Source: Nocardia sp. NBC_01503
GTDB taxonomy: Bacteria > Actinomycetota > Actinomycetes > Mycobacteriales > Mycobacteriaceae
Assembly: GCF_036327755.1 (NCBI RefSeq)
Contig: NZ_CP109596.1
Coordinates: 7,068,001 to 7,132,000, forward strand
DNA length: 64,000 nt
Reading direction: 5' to 3'
Positions 1 through 9,962 of this stretch are shown here, in pieces. Within the stretch, counting starts at the first letter, position 1. Every line of letters begins with the position of its first letter. A program made the translations under genes and the position numbers. Under the pieces are notes generated by a model. The model was given only the letters and a program-made list of their open reading frames with translations. It had not been told where the DNA came from and did not search any database.

Positions 1-317
1 CGTTCCGCCCGCGCCTGATCACCCAGTACACCGAAGGCCAGTATCGTCACCCCGAGCGGACCGTGCTCACCGGTCACCTTCTCCAACAGCGGCTGATGGC
101 TCGCGAAATCATCGGCATCGAACTCCACACAGTGCACCTGCGCCGCCCCCGCCGCACTCAATTCGGCTCGCTGCGGGCCGAGATCATCGGCGCGGCGCGC
201 CGCCAGCACCACCACGCGCCCCGGCGCGAGTCGCCGCGCCACCTCGAGCCCGATCTCACTCCGTCCACCCAGCAGCAATACGACGCCCGCATCGGCGTCC
301 CGCGAACCCAATCCCAT
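1..317 (-). CDS. Short-chain dehydrogenase (DprE2-like), 3' end outside window
   Basis: N-terminal 105 or so residues of an SDR oxidoreductase that runs off the left edge. Translation from the ATG at 317 gives an NAD(P)-binding LLLGGRSEIGLEVARRL segment at about residues 14-30, then a DFDADDF segment and AFGVLGDQA, the layout seen in DprE2-type reductases and in M. tuberculosis Rv2073c. The next gene to the right is Rv2074-like and divergent, so synteny supports an Rv2073c homologue. The frame is open upstream of 317, so an earlier start is possible. Substrate is not inferable from this fragment. Confidence 0.75.
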   Translation of the reverse strand, partial: MGLGSRDADAGVVLLLGGRSEIGLEVARRLAPGRVVVLAARRADDLGPQRAELSAAGAAQVHCVEFDADDFASHQPLLEKVTGEHGPLGVTILAFGVLGDQARAE

Positions 318-450
318 GGCAAACAGTCTGCCATTCGCCCTGCCCAGCCCGGCGCGCCCAGGTGTCCGAACCGCTGCGCGCGATACCCGCCGCCGCGCCG
401 CACGGCCCGCGGCGAATGCGATGTCCCGCCCGATTGCTAGCGTCGTCGGC

Positions 451-876
451 ATGCCCACCACCTCGACGCGCCCCGAGCTCTCCGCCGCCGCCACCGAATT
501 CGTCACCGAGCGGCATCTCGCCACCCTCACCACCCTGCGCGCCGACGGCACCCCACACGTGGTCGCGGTGGGCTTCACCTGGGATCCCGAGGCCGGGATC
601 GCGCGCATCATCACCAATGACGGCTCGGTGAAGGTCCGCAATGTGCGCCGCGGCGGCTATGCGGCGGTCAGTCAGGTCGACGGTCCGCGCTGGCTCACCC
701 TGGAGGGGCCCGCGACCGTGCTCGACGATCCGGAGTCGGTCGCCGATGCCGTGCAGCGGTACGCGGGCCGCTACCGCCAGCCCCGTGCGAACCCGACCCG
801 CGCGGTCATCGCCATCACCGTGCGGCGGGTGCTGTCCAGCAGCGTCTTCAAGCCGGGCGCTCCCGCCGAGCGCTGA
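451..876 (+). CDS. F420H2-dependent biliverdin reductase-like (Rv2074 family)
   Basis: A 141-residue split-barrel flavin/deazaflavin protein of the PPOX class. The stretches LTTLRADGTPHVVAVGF, SQVDGPRW and RYAGRYRQPR are nearly those of M. tuberculosis Rv2074, which reduces biliverdin with reduced F420. I chose the ATG at 451 (MPTTSTRPELSAAATEF) because family homology begins there; a longer frame from 316 adds a low-complexity Arg/Ala leader that overlaps the start of the divergent SDR. A strong hairpin follows at 893-926. Cofactor preference is inferred from family membership. Confidence 0.85.
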   Translation: MPTTSTRPELSAAATEFVTERHLATLTTLRADGTPHVVAVGFTWDPEAGIARIITNDGSVKVRNVRRGGYAAVSQVDGPRWLTLEGPATVLDDPESVADAVQRYAGRYRQPRANPTRAVIAITVRRVLSSSVFKPGAPAER

Positions 877-892
877 ACCGGCTCCCGACACT

Positions 893-926
893 CGACGGGC
901 TCCGGGAATCAACCCGGAGCCCGTCG
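893..926. terminator. Bidirectional hairpin terminator
   Basis: Perfect 14-bp inverted repeat (893-906 with 913-926) around a 6-nt loop, in the 72-bp gap between two convergent genes, the Rv2074-like gene and the M24 peptidase. It can serve both strands. Confidence 0.75.
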
Positions 927-948
927 AAATATCTTGACGTACAGCCCT

Positions 949-2076
949 TTACAGCTGCGTGAGCCCGTGCGGCCGCTTGTTCATCGACTCGCAGCCGTCC
1001 GCGGTCACCACCACGATGTCCTCGATGCGCGCACCCCACTCGCCGACGAAATAGATGCCGGGCTCGATGCTGAACGCCATCCCCTCCCCGAGCACCAGGT
1101 CATTGCCCGCGACGATGTAGGGCTCCTCGTGCACCGACAGACCGATGCCGTGCCCGGTGCGGTGTACGAAGTAGTCACCCAGCCCGGCCGCGACGAGCAC
1201 CTCGCGCGCGGCGGCGTCGACGGACTGCGCGGTGACCCCCGGGCGCACCGCGGCGACCGATGCGGCCTGCGCGCGCTCGAGCACCGCGACCCGCTCGGCC
1301 ACCTCCTCGGACGGCTCACCCATCACATAGGTGCGGGTCGAGTCGGAGAAGTAGCCGGGTTCCACCGGACCACCGATATCGATGACCACCACATCGCCGT
1401 CCTCGATCACCCGGTCCGAGTCGTGGTGATGCGGGTCCGCGCCGTGCGGGCCACTGCCCACGATCACGAACGCGGCGCTCGTATGGCCCTCGGCGATGAT
1501 GGCGGCGGTGATATCGGCGGATACCTCGGCCTCGGTGCGCCCGACGCGCAGGAACTCACCCATGCGGGCGTGCACCCGGTCGATGGCCGCACCCGCGCGC
1601 CGCAGCGCGTCGATCTCGCTGGGGTCCTTGGACATTCGCAATTCGCGCAGCACCGGTGTGGCCGATACCGGCAGTGTGCCGAACCGTTCGGCAATGGGCA
1701 GCAGATGCAGCGCGGGCATGGCGTCATCGACCGCGGTGCGGGCGCCGGCATTGAGAATCGACTTCACCAGGGTGTACGGATCGACGCCGTCGACCCAATC
1801 CACCACCTGCAAACCCAGCTCCGCGACCGCGGACGCGCCGAGCGACGCGAGTTCCATCTTCGGGATCACCACCGACGGCGTCGCACCGGACGCCGGGACC
1901 ACCAGGCAGGTCAGCCGCTCGAACGACTGCGCCCGGGAACCGATCAAATACTGCAGATCCGGTCCGGGGGTGATGAGCAGCGCGTCCAGATGGGCGGCCC
2001 GGGTCAACTCGGCCGCCCGCTCCAATCGCGCCCCGTAGACGTCCGCTGTGAACCGTGACTCGTCATGAGAGCTCAT
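949..2076 (-). CDS. M24 family Xaa-Pro peptidase (PepE/PepQ-like)
   Basis: 375-residue cytoplasmic metallopeptidase of the creatinase/prolidase fold. The N-terminal half is a creatinase-like domain ([15 protein letters not shown]). The C-terminal pita-bread domain carries the metal ligands: VVIDIGG (Asp), SDSTRT (Asp), HRTGHGIGL (His), SIEPGIY (Glu) and ARIEDIV (Glu). It corresponds to Rv2089c. Start taken at 2076 (MSSHDESRF); a frame start at 2100 only adds eight basic residues. Convergent with the Rv2074-like gene and divergent from the exonuclease gene, with about 390 bp before that gene's start at 2464. Confidence 0.9.
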   Translation of the reverse strand: MSSHDESRFTADVYGARLERAAELTRAAHLDALLITPGPDLQYLIGSRAQSFERLTCLVVPASGATPSVVIPKMELASLGASAVAELGLQVVDWVDGVDPYTLVKSILNAGARTAVDDAMPALHLLPIAERFGTLPVSATPVLRELRMSKDPSEIDALRRAGAAIDRVHARMGEFLRVGRTEAEVSADITAAIIAEGHTSAAFVIVGSGPHGADPHHHDSDRVIEDGDVVVIDIGGPVEPGYFSDSTRTYVMGEPSEEVAERVAVLERAQAASVAAVRPGVTAQSVDAAAREVLVAAGLGDYFVHRTGHGIGLSVHEEPYIVAGNDLVLGEGMAFSIEPGIYFVGEWGARIEDIVVVTADGCESMNKRPHGLTQL

Positions 2077-2463
2077 AGCCCTCGACGTTACCCGCCGCAC
2101 CCCGCCACCCCGAACCGATCACCCCAACGTGTTCGCACGGCCTGCCCTGGAACACCGGATCACCAAGGAGCGGCATGGATTTCGGCACGCAGTGATCCGA
2201 GGCACCGCGCCCGCTGCCCACCTCGATCGCGCCGGCGCCGGGCACCTGCGGTCCATCCGATCCCGCGGCTCGCTTTCCAGGGCGGTGGCACCGTGCCCCC
2301 GGTCATAGCCGCCAGCGCGCGTGACGGTTGGCTGCGGGTGGTGAACCACAGCCGAATTGATTCGCGCGCCCGAACGCCGCGACCGCGGTTGGACAGTCGC
2401 TCCGGCGAGGCACGCCGTGGATGTCGCGGCACCATGTCACCCGGGCGCGGTAGCGTCTGGCGC
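2077..2463. other. Intergenic region between divergent pepE-like and exonuclease genes
   Basis: 387 bp with open frames on both strands but no recognisable protein. It must hold both promoters. The Arg/Pro-rich translations look like GC-driven shadows. I saw no clear operator. Confidence 0.5.
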
Positions 2464-3432
2464 ATGAGCGAACCCGCCACCGGCCCCCTGCTGCTGCTCG
2501 ACGGCGCCAGCCTCTGGTTCCGCGCCTTCTACGCGATTCCCGAGAAGATCACCACACCGGACGGCAGGCCGGTCAACGCGGTGCGCGGGTTCACCGATAT
2601 GGTCGCGGCGCTCACCAAGCAGCACTCCCCGAGCCGTCTGGTGGTGTGCCTGGACCTGGATTGGCGGCCCAAGTTCCGGGTGGATCTGATCCCGTCGTAC
2701 AAGGCGCACCGGGTTGCCGAGGAGCAGCCCGCCGATGCCATAAACGCTGTGGCGGAAGAGGTTCCCGATACGCTGACCCCGCAGGTGGACATGATCATGG
2801 AGGTCCTGGAGGCCGCGGGTATCGCCACGGCGGGCGCGGAAGGGCTCGAAGCCGACGATGTCATCGGCACCCTCGCCACTCGCGAACTCGACAGCGAGGT
2901 GATCGTGGTCAGCGGCGACCGCGACCTGCTGCAATTGGTACGCGACACTCCCACCCCGCCCGTGCGGGTGTTCTACGTCGGCCGTGGCCTGGCCAAGGCC
3001 GAACTCTGGGGCCCGGCCGAGGTATCCGCGAAATACGGTGTGCCACTGGAGAACGCGGGCCCCGCCTATGCCGATATGGCGGCCCTGCGCGGTGACGCCT
3101 CCGACGGTCTGCCCGGGGTGGCGGGCATCGGCGACAAATCCGCGGCCCAGCTCATCACCAAATTCGGATCCCTGGACGCATTGCGGGCCGCCGCCACCGA
3201 TCCGGCCGCGGATCTGGCCAAGGGCGTACGCGCCAAACTCATTGCCGCGGAAGACTATTTGAAGGTCGCCGGTCCCGTGGTACGGGTCGTGCAAGATGCC
3301 ACGGTCGAATTCTCGCGGCCCGACGCACTGCCGCGCGAACCCGAGGATTCGGACCGGCTCGCGGAGCTGGCCGTGGCCTACAACGCCGAGAGCCCGGTCA
3401 AGCGACTGCTCACCGCCATGGCCAAGCGCTGA
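2464..3432 (+). CDS. 5'-3' exonuclease (PolI N-terminal-domain type)
   Basis: 322-residue stand-alone 5'-3' exonuclease/flap nuclease, like Rv2090. It starts with [18 protein letters not shown] and has the acidic metal-binding residues in [17 protein letters not shown] and [12 protein letters not shown], followed by the helix-hairpin-helix region [17 protein letters not shown]. The likely role is removal of RNA primers or flaps during replication and repair. The ATG at 2464 is used because homology starts there; the frame is open further upstream but encodes Arg-rich noise. It ends immediately beside the convergent gene at 3433. Confidence 0.92.
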   Translation: MSEPATGPLLLLDGASLWFRAFYAIPEKITTPDGRPVNAVRGFTDMVAALTKQHSPSRLVVCLDLDWRPKFRVDLIPSYKAHRVAEEQPADAINAVAEEVPDTLTPQVDMIMEVLEAAGIATAGAEGLEADDVIGTLATRELDSEVIVVSGDRDLLQLVRDTPTPPVRVFYVGRGLAKAELWGPAEVSAKYGVPLENAGPAYADMAALRGDASDGLPGVAGIGDKSAAQLITKFGSLDALRAAATDPAADLAKGVRAKLIAAEDYLKVAGPVVRVVQDATVEFSRPDALPREPEDSDRLAELAVAYNAESPVKRLLTAMAKR

Positions 3433-3837
3433 TCAGAGCGGCCAGGTCTCCGGCTGACCATTCAGGTCGGAGATCAGGGCCTGCCGGAATCGATTGCCCT
3501 CGATATCGCGGAGGGTGATGTGCGTCGGCGCGGTGCGCACCCCACCGGCGGCGCAATTGGGTAAACAGACCCGGCGTGATTGGGTGCCGTCGCCCTCGGC
3601 GGTATTCGGACCCCAACTGGTCCAGGTGATGTCCTTGACCCAGAGACCGCCGTCGCCACAGGCCAGCAGGATATTCGACGGGCGTTGCACGGCCTGGTCG
3701 GCGGTTCGGGTGCAGTCGTAGACGACCGGATCGGGTCCCGCGGCGTGCACCACGACCGCGGGGGCGAAGGCCGCGGCCACCGCGGCGGCGGCGGTGACGC
3801 TCCAACCAGCTTTTCGCACAGTCATATTCATCGGCAC
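3433..3837 (-). CDS. Small secreted protein of unknown function
   Basis: 134 residues with an N-terminal Sec-type signal peptide (basic MTVRK, then an Ala/Val-rich core ending near VHAAG). The mature part has four Cys (YDCTR, LACGD, VCLPNC), suggesting two disulphides, and a motif ITLRDIEGNRFRQAL. Similar short exported proteins are common in Nocardia, but I do not recognise a named family. Start could be ATG 3837 or the ATG two codons inside at 3831. Its stop abuts the stop of the convergent exonuclease gene. Confidence 0.7.
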   Translation of the reverse strand: MPMNMTVRKAGWSVTAAAAVAAAFAPAVVVHAAGPDPVVYDCTRTADQAVQRPSNILLACGDGGLWVKDITWTSWGPNTAEGDGTQSRRVCLPNCAAGGVRTAPTHITLRDIEGNRFRQALISDLNGQPETWPL

Positions 3838-3915
3838 CCCCCAACTCCTATCTGCTTCAAGATCTTCGGGCCACTGTACTCCGGCAAACTCACGGCATCA
3901 CCCCGGAGATGACGA

Positions 3916-3947
3916 AGCCCGGGACGAGTACTTGATCGCCCCGGGCT
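3916..3947 (-). terminator. Hairpin downstream of the DUF4333 gene
   Basis: 8-bp GC-only stem (3916-3923 with 3940-3947) around a 16-nt loop, 36 bp past the stop at 3983. It has no strong T-run, so its strength is uncertain. Confidence 0.45.
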
Positions 3948-3982
3948 CGCACAATGTTTCAGAAGATCAACTTTTCAGCCGC

Positions 3983-4699
3983 TCAGCTGGGACGACCGAC
4001 CTCGTAGGTGCCGTCATCCTTGGTGACCTTGATGGTGACCTTCTTGGCCTCACCGCCCACCTTCAGCGTGCAGTCGAAGGTCTTGTCCACCTCGACCTTC
4101 TGGCCGGACGGGCAGTTCACATCCTGGACATCCTCGATGCCGTAGGAATCCTTGAGCACCTTCTGCACACCGGTGGCCACGGCCTTGTTGTCCAGCTGGT
4201 CCTTGGCGGTCAGCACCACGACACCGGCGACGATCGCGCCCAGCACCACCACGACGGCGGCGACAATGCCGATGATCAGACCGGTCTTCTTTTTCGGCGT
4301 CTGCGGCTGCGGCCACTGCTGACCGCCGGGCTGCTGCTGATCCCAGCCGGGCTGACCCGGCTGACCCTGCTGCGGCCACTGCGGCTGACTCCCCGCCCAC
4401 TGCTGACCGGGCTGCGGCTGCTGACCCCACTCCTGCCCGCCGGTGGCGGGCTGACCCTGCTGCGGCCACTGCGGCTGACTCTGCCCCCACTGCTGACCGG
4501 GCTGCGGCTGCTGCGGCTGACTCTGCGCCCACGGCTGCTGCTGGTCACCCCAATTCGCGGTCGGCTGCGCCGGCTGCTGGCCACCCCAGTTCGGTCCGGC
4601 GCTACCGGGCTGCGGCTGACCGCCGCCCCACTGCTGCGTCGGATCGTTGCGTCCCTCCCCAGTGCCTGGGGCGTCGTTCGGTCCGTACGGGCCGCTCAT
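3983..4699 (-). CDS. DUF4333 membrane protein with Gln/Pro-rich N-terminus (Rv2091c-like)
   Basis: 238-residue protein. Residues 1-130 are a cytoplasmic low-complexity Gln/Pro/Trp/Gly segment with repeated QPGQQW and SQPQWPQQGQP units. A KKK stop-transfer signal and one transmembrane helix (about 138-160) follow, then a C-terminal extracytoplasmic DUF4333 domain with two Cys (VNCPSG, FDCTL). The same position and layout as Rv2091c, upstream of helY, support orthology. ATG 4699 (MSGPYGPND) is chosen over an upstream in-frame start at 4756. Function is unknown; a cell-envelope role is a guess. Confidence 0.85.
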   Translation of the reverse strand: MSGPYGPNDAPGTGEGRNDPTQQWGGGQPQPGSAGPNWGGQQPAQPTANWGDQQQPWAQSQPQQPQPGQQWGQSQPQWPQQGQPATGGQEWGQQPQPGQQWAGSQPQWPQQGQPGQPGWDQQQPGGQQWPQPQTPKKKTGLIIGIVAAVVVVLGAIVAGVVVLTAKDQLDNKAVATGVQKVLKDSYGIEDVQDVNCPSGQKVEVDKTFDCTLKVGGEAKKVTIKVTKDDGTYEVGRPS

Positions 4700-4813
4700 T
4701 TGCTTGCCTCCACTCGCAATCCGATGTACACACGCTAGCCCCCCGAGCGGGAACACGCTCGTGAGCCCACCGCGGTCGGTACGTCTCCAAGAATCAAAGC
4801 ACAGACCGATTCG

Positions 4814-7510
4814 CTACGCGGCGTCCACCGCGACGACACCCCGCCGAATAGCCTTGACCGCCTTGGCCGCCGTGGCCGCGACCTCCACATCGTCGGCGGT
4901 GTTGTGGATCTGGTCCAGCATGTCGATGACCTGACGGCACCAGCGCACGAAATCGCCCGCCGAGAGCGGATTTCCGCGATCCCCACTGGCGAGCAGGGCG
5001 TCGGCGAGATCATCACCGCGCGCCCAGGAGTGCATACCGGTGACGAAACCCAGATCGGGTTCACGGGTGGGCGAGAGCCGATGTTTGGCCTCGTCCGCGC
5101 GCAGCTGCGACCACACCGCGATGGTCGAGTCCACCGCCCGGCGAATCGGCGCGGTCGGCCCCGAAGCACCGAGATATCCACCCTCCTGGCGTGATTCGAA
5201 GACCAGGATCGACACCACCGCGGCCAATTCGGCCGGTCCGAGGCCACGCCACAGACCCTGCCGCAAGCATTCGGCGACCACCAGATCGGCCTCGGCGTAG
5301 ATGCGGGCCAGGCGACGACCATCGGCGGTGACCTCACCGTCCTGGACGTATCCGCGCTCGGCGAGCAGCGCCAGAATCCGGTCGAAGGTACGTGCGAGCG
5401 AATTCGTGGTGGCCGCCACTTGCTGGCGCATGGACTCGGCCTCGCGCGCGATGCGGTTGTAGCGTTCGCCTATGCGCGCCAACTGTTCCCGATCCGGGCG
5501 GGCATGCGCCGGATGGTTCCGCAGCGCGCGCCGCAGCGACTGCAATTCGTGATCGTCCGCGGCCCGGGACTTCTTACCGGTGCGTCCCCGACCGGGCACC
5601 ACGATGCCGGTGCCGCGCAGCGCCGAGGCCAGATCGCGGCGCACCCGCGCGGTGCGATGATCCACATGCCGGGGCAGGCGCAGGTGGCCCAATGATTGCG
5701 CGGGGGTGGGGAAATCGGCCGCCGAGATCCGACCGGCCCATTTGTCCTCGGTGAGCACCAGCGGGCGCGGATCACCCGGTGTGGCATCGGGTTCCAGAAC
5801 CACCGCCAGCCCCTGGCGACGCCCGGCGGGAATCGCCACCACATCACCGCGGCGCAGCGCGGCCAGCGCCGACACCGCGGCCGAGCGCCGATCGGTGCGG
5901 CCCTGACTCTCGATCTGGCGCTCGCGGGACCGAATACGTTCGCGCAATTGGATGTACTCGAGGAAATCGTCATCGCCGAGCTGTGAGCGCAGTTTGCGCA
6001 TCTGCGATTCACTCTTGTCGATACCGCGCACCAACCCCACGACCGACCGGTCCGCCTGGAACTGTGCGAAGGACCGCTCCAGCAGGGTCCGCGAATTCTC
6101 CGCGCCCATCCGATCCACCAGATTGATGGACATGTTGTACCCGGGCCGGAACGAACTCTTGAGCGGATAGGTACGCGTGGAGGCCAATCCGGCCACCGCG
6201 CTGGTGTCCACATCCGGATGCCACATGACCACCGCATGGCCCTCGACATCGATGCCGCGCCGCCCCGCACGCCCGGTGAGCTGGGTGTACTCCCCCGGCG
6301 TCAACTCCGCGTGCGTCTCGCCATTGAACTTCACCAGCCGTTCGAGCACCACGGTGCGCGCGGGCATATTGATACCCAGAGCCAGTGTCTCCGTGGCGAA
6401 TACGGCCCGCACCAGACCGCGCACGAACAGCTCTTCGACGGTGTGCCGGAAGGCGGGCAGCATACCCGCGTGATGCGCCGCGAAGCCACGATGCAGCCCC
6501 TCGCGCCACTCCCAGTAACCGAGCACCTCGAGATCGCCACGCGGCAGATCACCGGTGTGCTTCTCGATGATCGCGTCGACCTCCGCGCGATCCTCCGCAC
6601 GCGCCAGATCGAGCCGCGAGCGCACGCACTGGGCAAGCGCCCCATCGCATCCCGCGCGGCTGAAGATGAAGGTGATGGCCGGGAGCAAACCCTCGTCATC
6701 GAGTTTGGCGATCACCTCGGGCCGCGGCACCGGCCGGAAGAATCGGCGCGGCCCACCGCGCCCGCGCCCGCCGGGCATACCGAAATTGTCCATCCGGTCG
6801 GCGGCTTCGCGCTGTTTGATGAAGCGCACCAGATCCTCGTCGACCAGCACCTTCTGATCACTGGACTTGGTGTCGAAGAGGTCGAACATGCGCCGCCCGA
6901 CCATGACGTGCTGCCACAGCGGCACCGGCCGGGTCTCGTCCACGATGACGGCGGTATCGCCGCGCACGGTCTCCATCCACGCGCCGAACTCCTCGGCGTT
7001 GCTGACCGTGGCGGACAGACACGCCAACCGCACCTCGGGCGACAGGTGCAGGATGACCTCTTCCCACACCGCACCGCGGAACCGGTCGGCCAGGTAGTGC
7101 ACCTCGTCCATCACCACATACGAGAGTCCTTGCAGCGCATCGGAGCTCGCGTACAACATATTGCGCAGCACCTCGGTGGTCATGACCACGACGGGTGCGT
7201 GCGGATTGATGGACTGGTCACCGGTGAGCAGACCCACCGATTCCCGGCCGTAGCGCGCGGTGAGGTCGGCGAACTTCTGATTCGACAGCGCCTTGATGGG
7301 TGTCGTGTAGAAGCATTTGCCGCCCGAGGCCAGGGCCAGATGGACCGCGAACTCGCCGACCACCGTCTTACCCGCACCGGTGGGCGCGCAGACGAGCACA
7401 CTGTGCCCGCCCTGCAACGCCTCACACGACGTGCGCTGGAAGGGGTCCAGCTCGAATTTCAGCTCTTCGGCGAATGCCGCCAGTTCGCCAGTAAGCGACC
7501 TTGATGTCAC
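4814..7510 (-). CDS. helY: Ski2-like DEAD/DEAH-box RNA helicase
   Basis: 898-residue superfamily 2 helicase. Walker A APTGAGKT is at residues 42-49, DEVH at 135-138, the SAT motif in CLSATVS, and motif VI in QLTGRAGRRGID. A Ski2/Mtr4-type C-terminal DSHCT region follows (RQVIDMLDQI near the end). Actinobacterial HelY is thought to remodel RNA, though its substrates are not settled. The GTG at 7510 is 2 bp below the tatC stop, so it is likely cotranscribed with tatA and tatC, as in M. tuberculosis (Rv2094c-Rv2092c). Confidence 0.93.
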   Translation of the reverse strand: MTSRSLTGELAAFAEELKFELDPFQRTSCEALQGGHSVLVCAPTGAGKTVVGEFAVHLALASGGKCFYTTPIKALSNQKFADLTARYGRESVGLLTGDQSINPHAPVVVMTTEVLRNMLYASSDALQGLSYVVMDEVHYLADRFRGAVWEEVILHLSPEVRLACLSATVSNAEEFGAWMETVRGDTAVIVDETRPVPLWQHVMVGRRMFDLFDTKSSDQKVLVDEDLVRFIKQREAADRMDNFGMPGGRGRGGPRRFFRPVPRPEVIAKLDDEGLLPAITFIFSRAGCDGALAQCVRSRLDLARAEDRAEVDAIIEKHTGDLPRGDLEVLGYWEWREGLHRGFAAHHAGMLPAFRHTVEELFVRGLVRAVFATETLALGINMPARTVVLERLVKFNGETHAELTPGEYTQLTGRAGRRGIDVEGHAVVMWHPDVDTSAVAGLASTRTYPLKSSFRPGYNMSINLVDRMGAENSRTLLERSFAQFQADRSVVGLVRGIDKSESQMRKLRSQLGDDDFLEYIQLRERIRSRERQIESQGRTDRRSAAVSALAALRRGDVVAIPAGRRQGLAVVLEPDATPGDPRPLVLTEDKWAGRISAADFPTPAQSLGHLRLPRHVDHRTARVRRDLASALRGTGIVVPGRGRTGKKSRAADDHELQSLRRALRNHPAHARPDREQLARIGERYNRIAREAESMRQQVAATTNSLARTFDRILALLAERGYVQDGEVTADGRRLARIYAEADLVVAECLRQGLWRGLGPAELAAVVSILVFESRQEGGYLGASGPTAPIRRAVDSTIAVWSQLRADEAKHRLSPTREPDLGFVTGMHSWARGDDLADALLASGDRGNPLSAGDFVRWCRQVIDMLDQIHNTADDVEVAATAAKAVKAIRRGVVAVDAA

Positions 7511-7512
7511 CG

Positions 7513-8487
7513 TCAGAGGGTATCGGAGTAATCCGACACGCTTCGCGTTGTTTTCTCCGGCGCGGCCGAGGCAACCGGTTCGGGGGTCTCGACGGGGGTG
7601 GCATGGCCGATGCCTTCGCCGCTGTCGGAGAGCGGTGAGGCCTCGTCATCGGCGAGGTTGTCCCAGTTCTCGGCATTGCGCGCCTTGCGCCGGTCGTTGA
7701 TGCGCGCGATCTGCACCGCGATCTCGAACAGCACGGTCAACGCGAGTGCCAGCGCCAGCATGGAGAACGGGTCCTGCGGTGTCACGATGGCGGCGAAGAC
7801 GAACAGGCCGAAGATCAGCCCGCGCCGCCACTTGGTGAGCCGCTCGTAGGTGAGCACACCCAGGAAGTTCAATCCCACGATCAGCAACGGTGTTTCGAAG
7901 CTGACGCCGAAGATGATCAGCAGTTTGATGATGAACCCGAAGTACAGCGAACCGCTCAGCGCCGTGATCTGGGTGTTGTTACCGATGGTGAGCAGAAAGC
8001 TCAGCGCGTGCGCGACGATCCAGTACGCCAGCACCGCGCCCGCGACGAACAGGCTCGCACCCGCGGTGACGAAGGAGATCGCGTACTTGCGCTCCTTGGC
8101 GTACAAGCCCGGCGTGACGAAGGCCCACAGCTGATACAGCCAGATCGGGCTGGCCATCACCACACCCGCGGTGGCACCCACCTGCAGGCGCAGCATGAAC
8201 TGTTCGAACGGCGCGGTCGCCAGCAATCGGCACGCACCGTCCGGGCTCAGATTCGCGCGCGAGGAGGCGGGCAGTTCACAGTACGGTCCGGTCAGGACAT
8301 CGCCGAGGCTCTCGATACCCAGGAACGAATGCGAGTACCAGAAGAACCCGAGCAGCGTGGTGACCGAGATGGCCGCCAGCGCGACGAGCAGCCGATAGCG
8401 GAGCTCGGCCAGATGCTCGACGAGGGACATGGTGCCCTCGGGATTGGTCCGGCGCTTACTGCGGCGCGGATCGAACGGAATGCGCAT
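7513..8487 (-). CDS. tatC: Sec-independent translocase subunit TatC
   Basis: 324-residue polytopic membrane protein with about six transmembrane helices. The conserved start [13 protein letters not shown] and the [10 protein letters not shown] segment form the twin-arginine receptor region. A charged, Ser-rich C-terminal tail of about 60 residues is typical of actinobacterial TatC. With TatA and TatB it exports folded proteins carrying RR signals. It lies between tatA and helY. tatB is not in this window, and the TatA here is distinct from it. Confidence 0.95.
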   Translation of the reverse strand: MRIPFDPRRSKRRTNPEGTMSLVEHLAELRYRLLVALAAISVTTLLGFFWYSHSFLGIESLGDVLTGPYCELPASSRANLSPDGACRLLATAPFEQFMLRLQVGATAGVVMASPIWLYQLWAFVTPGLYAKERKYAISFVTAGASLFVAGAVLAYWIVAHALSFLLTIGNNTQITALSGSLYFGFIIKLLIIFGVSFETPLLIVGLNFLGVLTYERLTKWRRGLIFGLFVFAAIVTPQDPFSMLALALALTVLFEIAVQIARINDRRKARNAENWDNLADDEASPLSDSGEGIGHATPVETPEPVASAAPEKTTRSVSDYSDTL

Positions 8488-8582
8488 GTGTGTGTGACTG
8501 CCTCGCTGCGAGTGAACGCCCCGGACCTGGACAACGCTTGACCGGGGGTGAGCGTCTACTCAACCCCGGTAATCGGGTGCGG

Positions 8583-8852
8583 TCAGACCTGGGGCTTCTC
8601 GACGTTCACGGGCTGCGCGGCGGCAGGCTGCTGCACAACCGGCTGTGCGGCGGGGAGCTGCTGCGGTGCGACCGCCTCGGGGGCGGTCTCGGCCGGCTTG
8701 CTGGCCTCGTTCTGCATCTGGCTGACTTCGCTCTTGAAGATCCGCATGGAGCGGCCCAGGCTGCGGGCCGCGTCGGGCATCCGCTTCGAACCGAAGAACA
8801 GCAGGAAGACCAGTGCGACGATCAGCAAGTGCCACGGGCTGATGCTGCCCAT
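8583..8852 (-). CDS. tatA: Twin-arginine translocase subunit TatA
   Basis: 89 residues: an N-terminal transmembrane helix (SPWHLLIVALVFLLFFGSKR), the FGSKR hinge, an amphipathic helix (MPDAARSLGRSMRIFKSEV), and a Pro/Ala/Gln-rich tail. This is the pore-forming subunit of the Tat system. The ATG at 8852 (MGSISPW) matches the family start; an ATG five codons earlier is in frame. tatC follows 95 bp downstream. Confidence 0.95.
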   Translation of the reverse strand: MGSISPWHLLIVALVFLLFFGSKRMPDAARSLGRSMRIFKSEVSQMQNEASKPAETAPEAVAPQQLPAAQPVVQQPAAAQPVNVEKPQV

Positions 8853-8918
8853 AATTCCAACCTCCAAAGACTGTGGTGTTTCAGATGCTACCGGACATGC
8901 ATATGCCCGGCTTTTTCG

Positions 8919-9962
8919 TCAAGAGTCCGAGTGCGCCACCGCGGCCAGTTCGGCCAGCAACTCCGGCCCGGACCAGGTGCGACGGTCACCGTTCTCCGCG
9001 GCCGTTATCAACTCGACAAGGCGCGCGTTGACCGGCGTGGGCAATCCGACCATGGCTCCGAGGTTCACGATTTCACCACAGAGCCAAGCGATTTCGGTTT
9101 TGCGACCCGCCGCCAGGTCATCGGCCATGGACGAGCGCGCCATGGGATCGATGGCGAGCACGCGCCCGGCAACCCGGCGGAAGACCCCGTCCGGGACGGT
9201 CAGCAGGCGCGCCATGGCCTCGGGCGGCAGCGGGGTGAGCCGGGCCGGGCGAATCCGCGCGCGGGTCATGGCCGCGAGGGCTTCGCGCTGGGTCAGGGCC
9301 AGACAGCGGCGGTAATCCCGGGTGCCCAGCTCCTCCCGCAGGGGACGTCCGGACAGCGCGTTGATGGGATTGTTCAGATTCAGCAGGAGTTTGGCCCACT
9401 GCACGGGCAGCAGGTCGGCATGGCGCTTCACCCCGAGGCCCGATTTCCGCAGCACCGGCGCGAAACGGTTCAGCGCCGGATCATCGGCGAGGGCCACCCC
9501 GCCCGTGGTACCGCGATGGAAGCGGCCGTTCTCGCGGTGCACGACATTGAACATGACCATGCCCGCCAGCACCACGCAGCCGGGCAGCACATCGCGGATG
9601 ACCGCGTCATTGCCGATGCCGTTCTGCAGGCTGATCACCACGGTGCCGGGCTTGACCAGGCCGGAGAGCTCGCGGGCAGCCGACTCGGTGGCGGCGGACT
9701 TCACCGTGATGAGCACCAGATCGGCGTCCGCGGCCGCGGCCGGATCGGTGGCGGTGCGGAACAGCTTCGAATCCACGCGCTGGTCGGCACCGTCCAGATC
9801 CGTGAGCCGGATCCCATCGGCCGCGATCTCGTCGAGCAGGCGTGGGCGACCGACGAAGGTGACATCCGCGCCCGCGGCGGCGAGCTTGCCGCCGACATAG
9901 CTGCCGATACTGCCCGCGCCCAGCACCATCACACGCGGGGAGGCGGTTTTCGGGACGGTCAA
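8919..9962 (-). CDS. 2-dehydropantoate 2-reductase-like NADP oxidoreductase
   Basis: About 347 residues of the PanE/ApbA family. It has an N-terminal Rossmann fold (VLGAGSIGSYVGGKLAAAG), the SLQNGIGN motif, and a catalytic Lys in WAKLLLNLNNPINAL. The family reduces ketopantoate to pantoate for coenzyme A, but paralogues act on other substrates. The TTG at 9962 overlaps the pafC stop (TTGA) and restores a full first beta strand; ATG 9929 would begin inside that strand, and GTG 9932 is a third option. The gene sits between pafC and tatA, a position with no counterpart in M. tuberculosis. Confidence 0.8.
   Translation of the reverse strand: MTVPKTASPRVMVLGAGSIGSYVGGKLAAAGADVTFVGRPRLLDEIAADGIRLTDLDGADQRVDSKLFRTATDPAAAADADLVLITVKSAATESAARELSGLVKPGTVVISLQNGIGNDAVIRDVLPGCVVLAGMVMFNVVHRENGRFHRGTTGGVALADDPALNRFAPVLRKSGLGVKRHADLLPVQWAKLLLNLNNPINALSGRPLREELGTRDYRRCLALTQREALAAMTRARIRPARLTPLPPEAMARLLTVPDGVFRRVAGRVLAIDPMARSSMADDLAAGRKTEIAWLCGEIVNLGAMVGLPTPVNARLVELITAAENGDRRTWSGPELLAELAAVAHSDS

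Noticed and set aside
934-2058. Long plus-strand frame opposite the M24 peptidase
   Set aside because: Antisense shadow of a clear M24 gene; translation is His/Arg/Gly-rich with no family pattern, typical of high-GC mirror frames.
4300-4640. Repetitive DNA that could be taken for a tandem repeat locus
   Set aside because: It encodes the Gln/Pro/Trp-rich N-terminal segment of the DUF4333 protein in one continuous frame; the repetition is at protein level.
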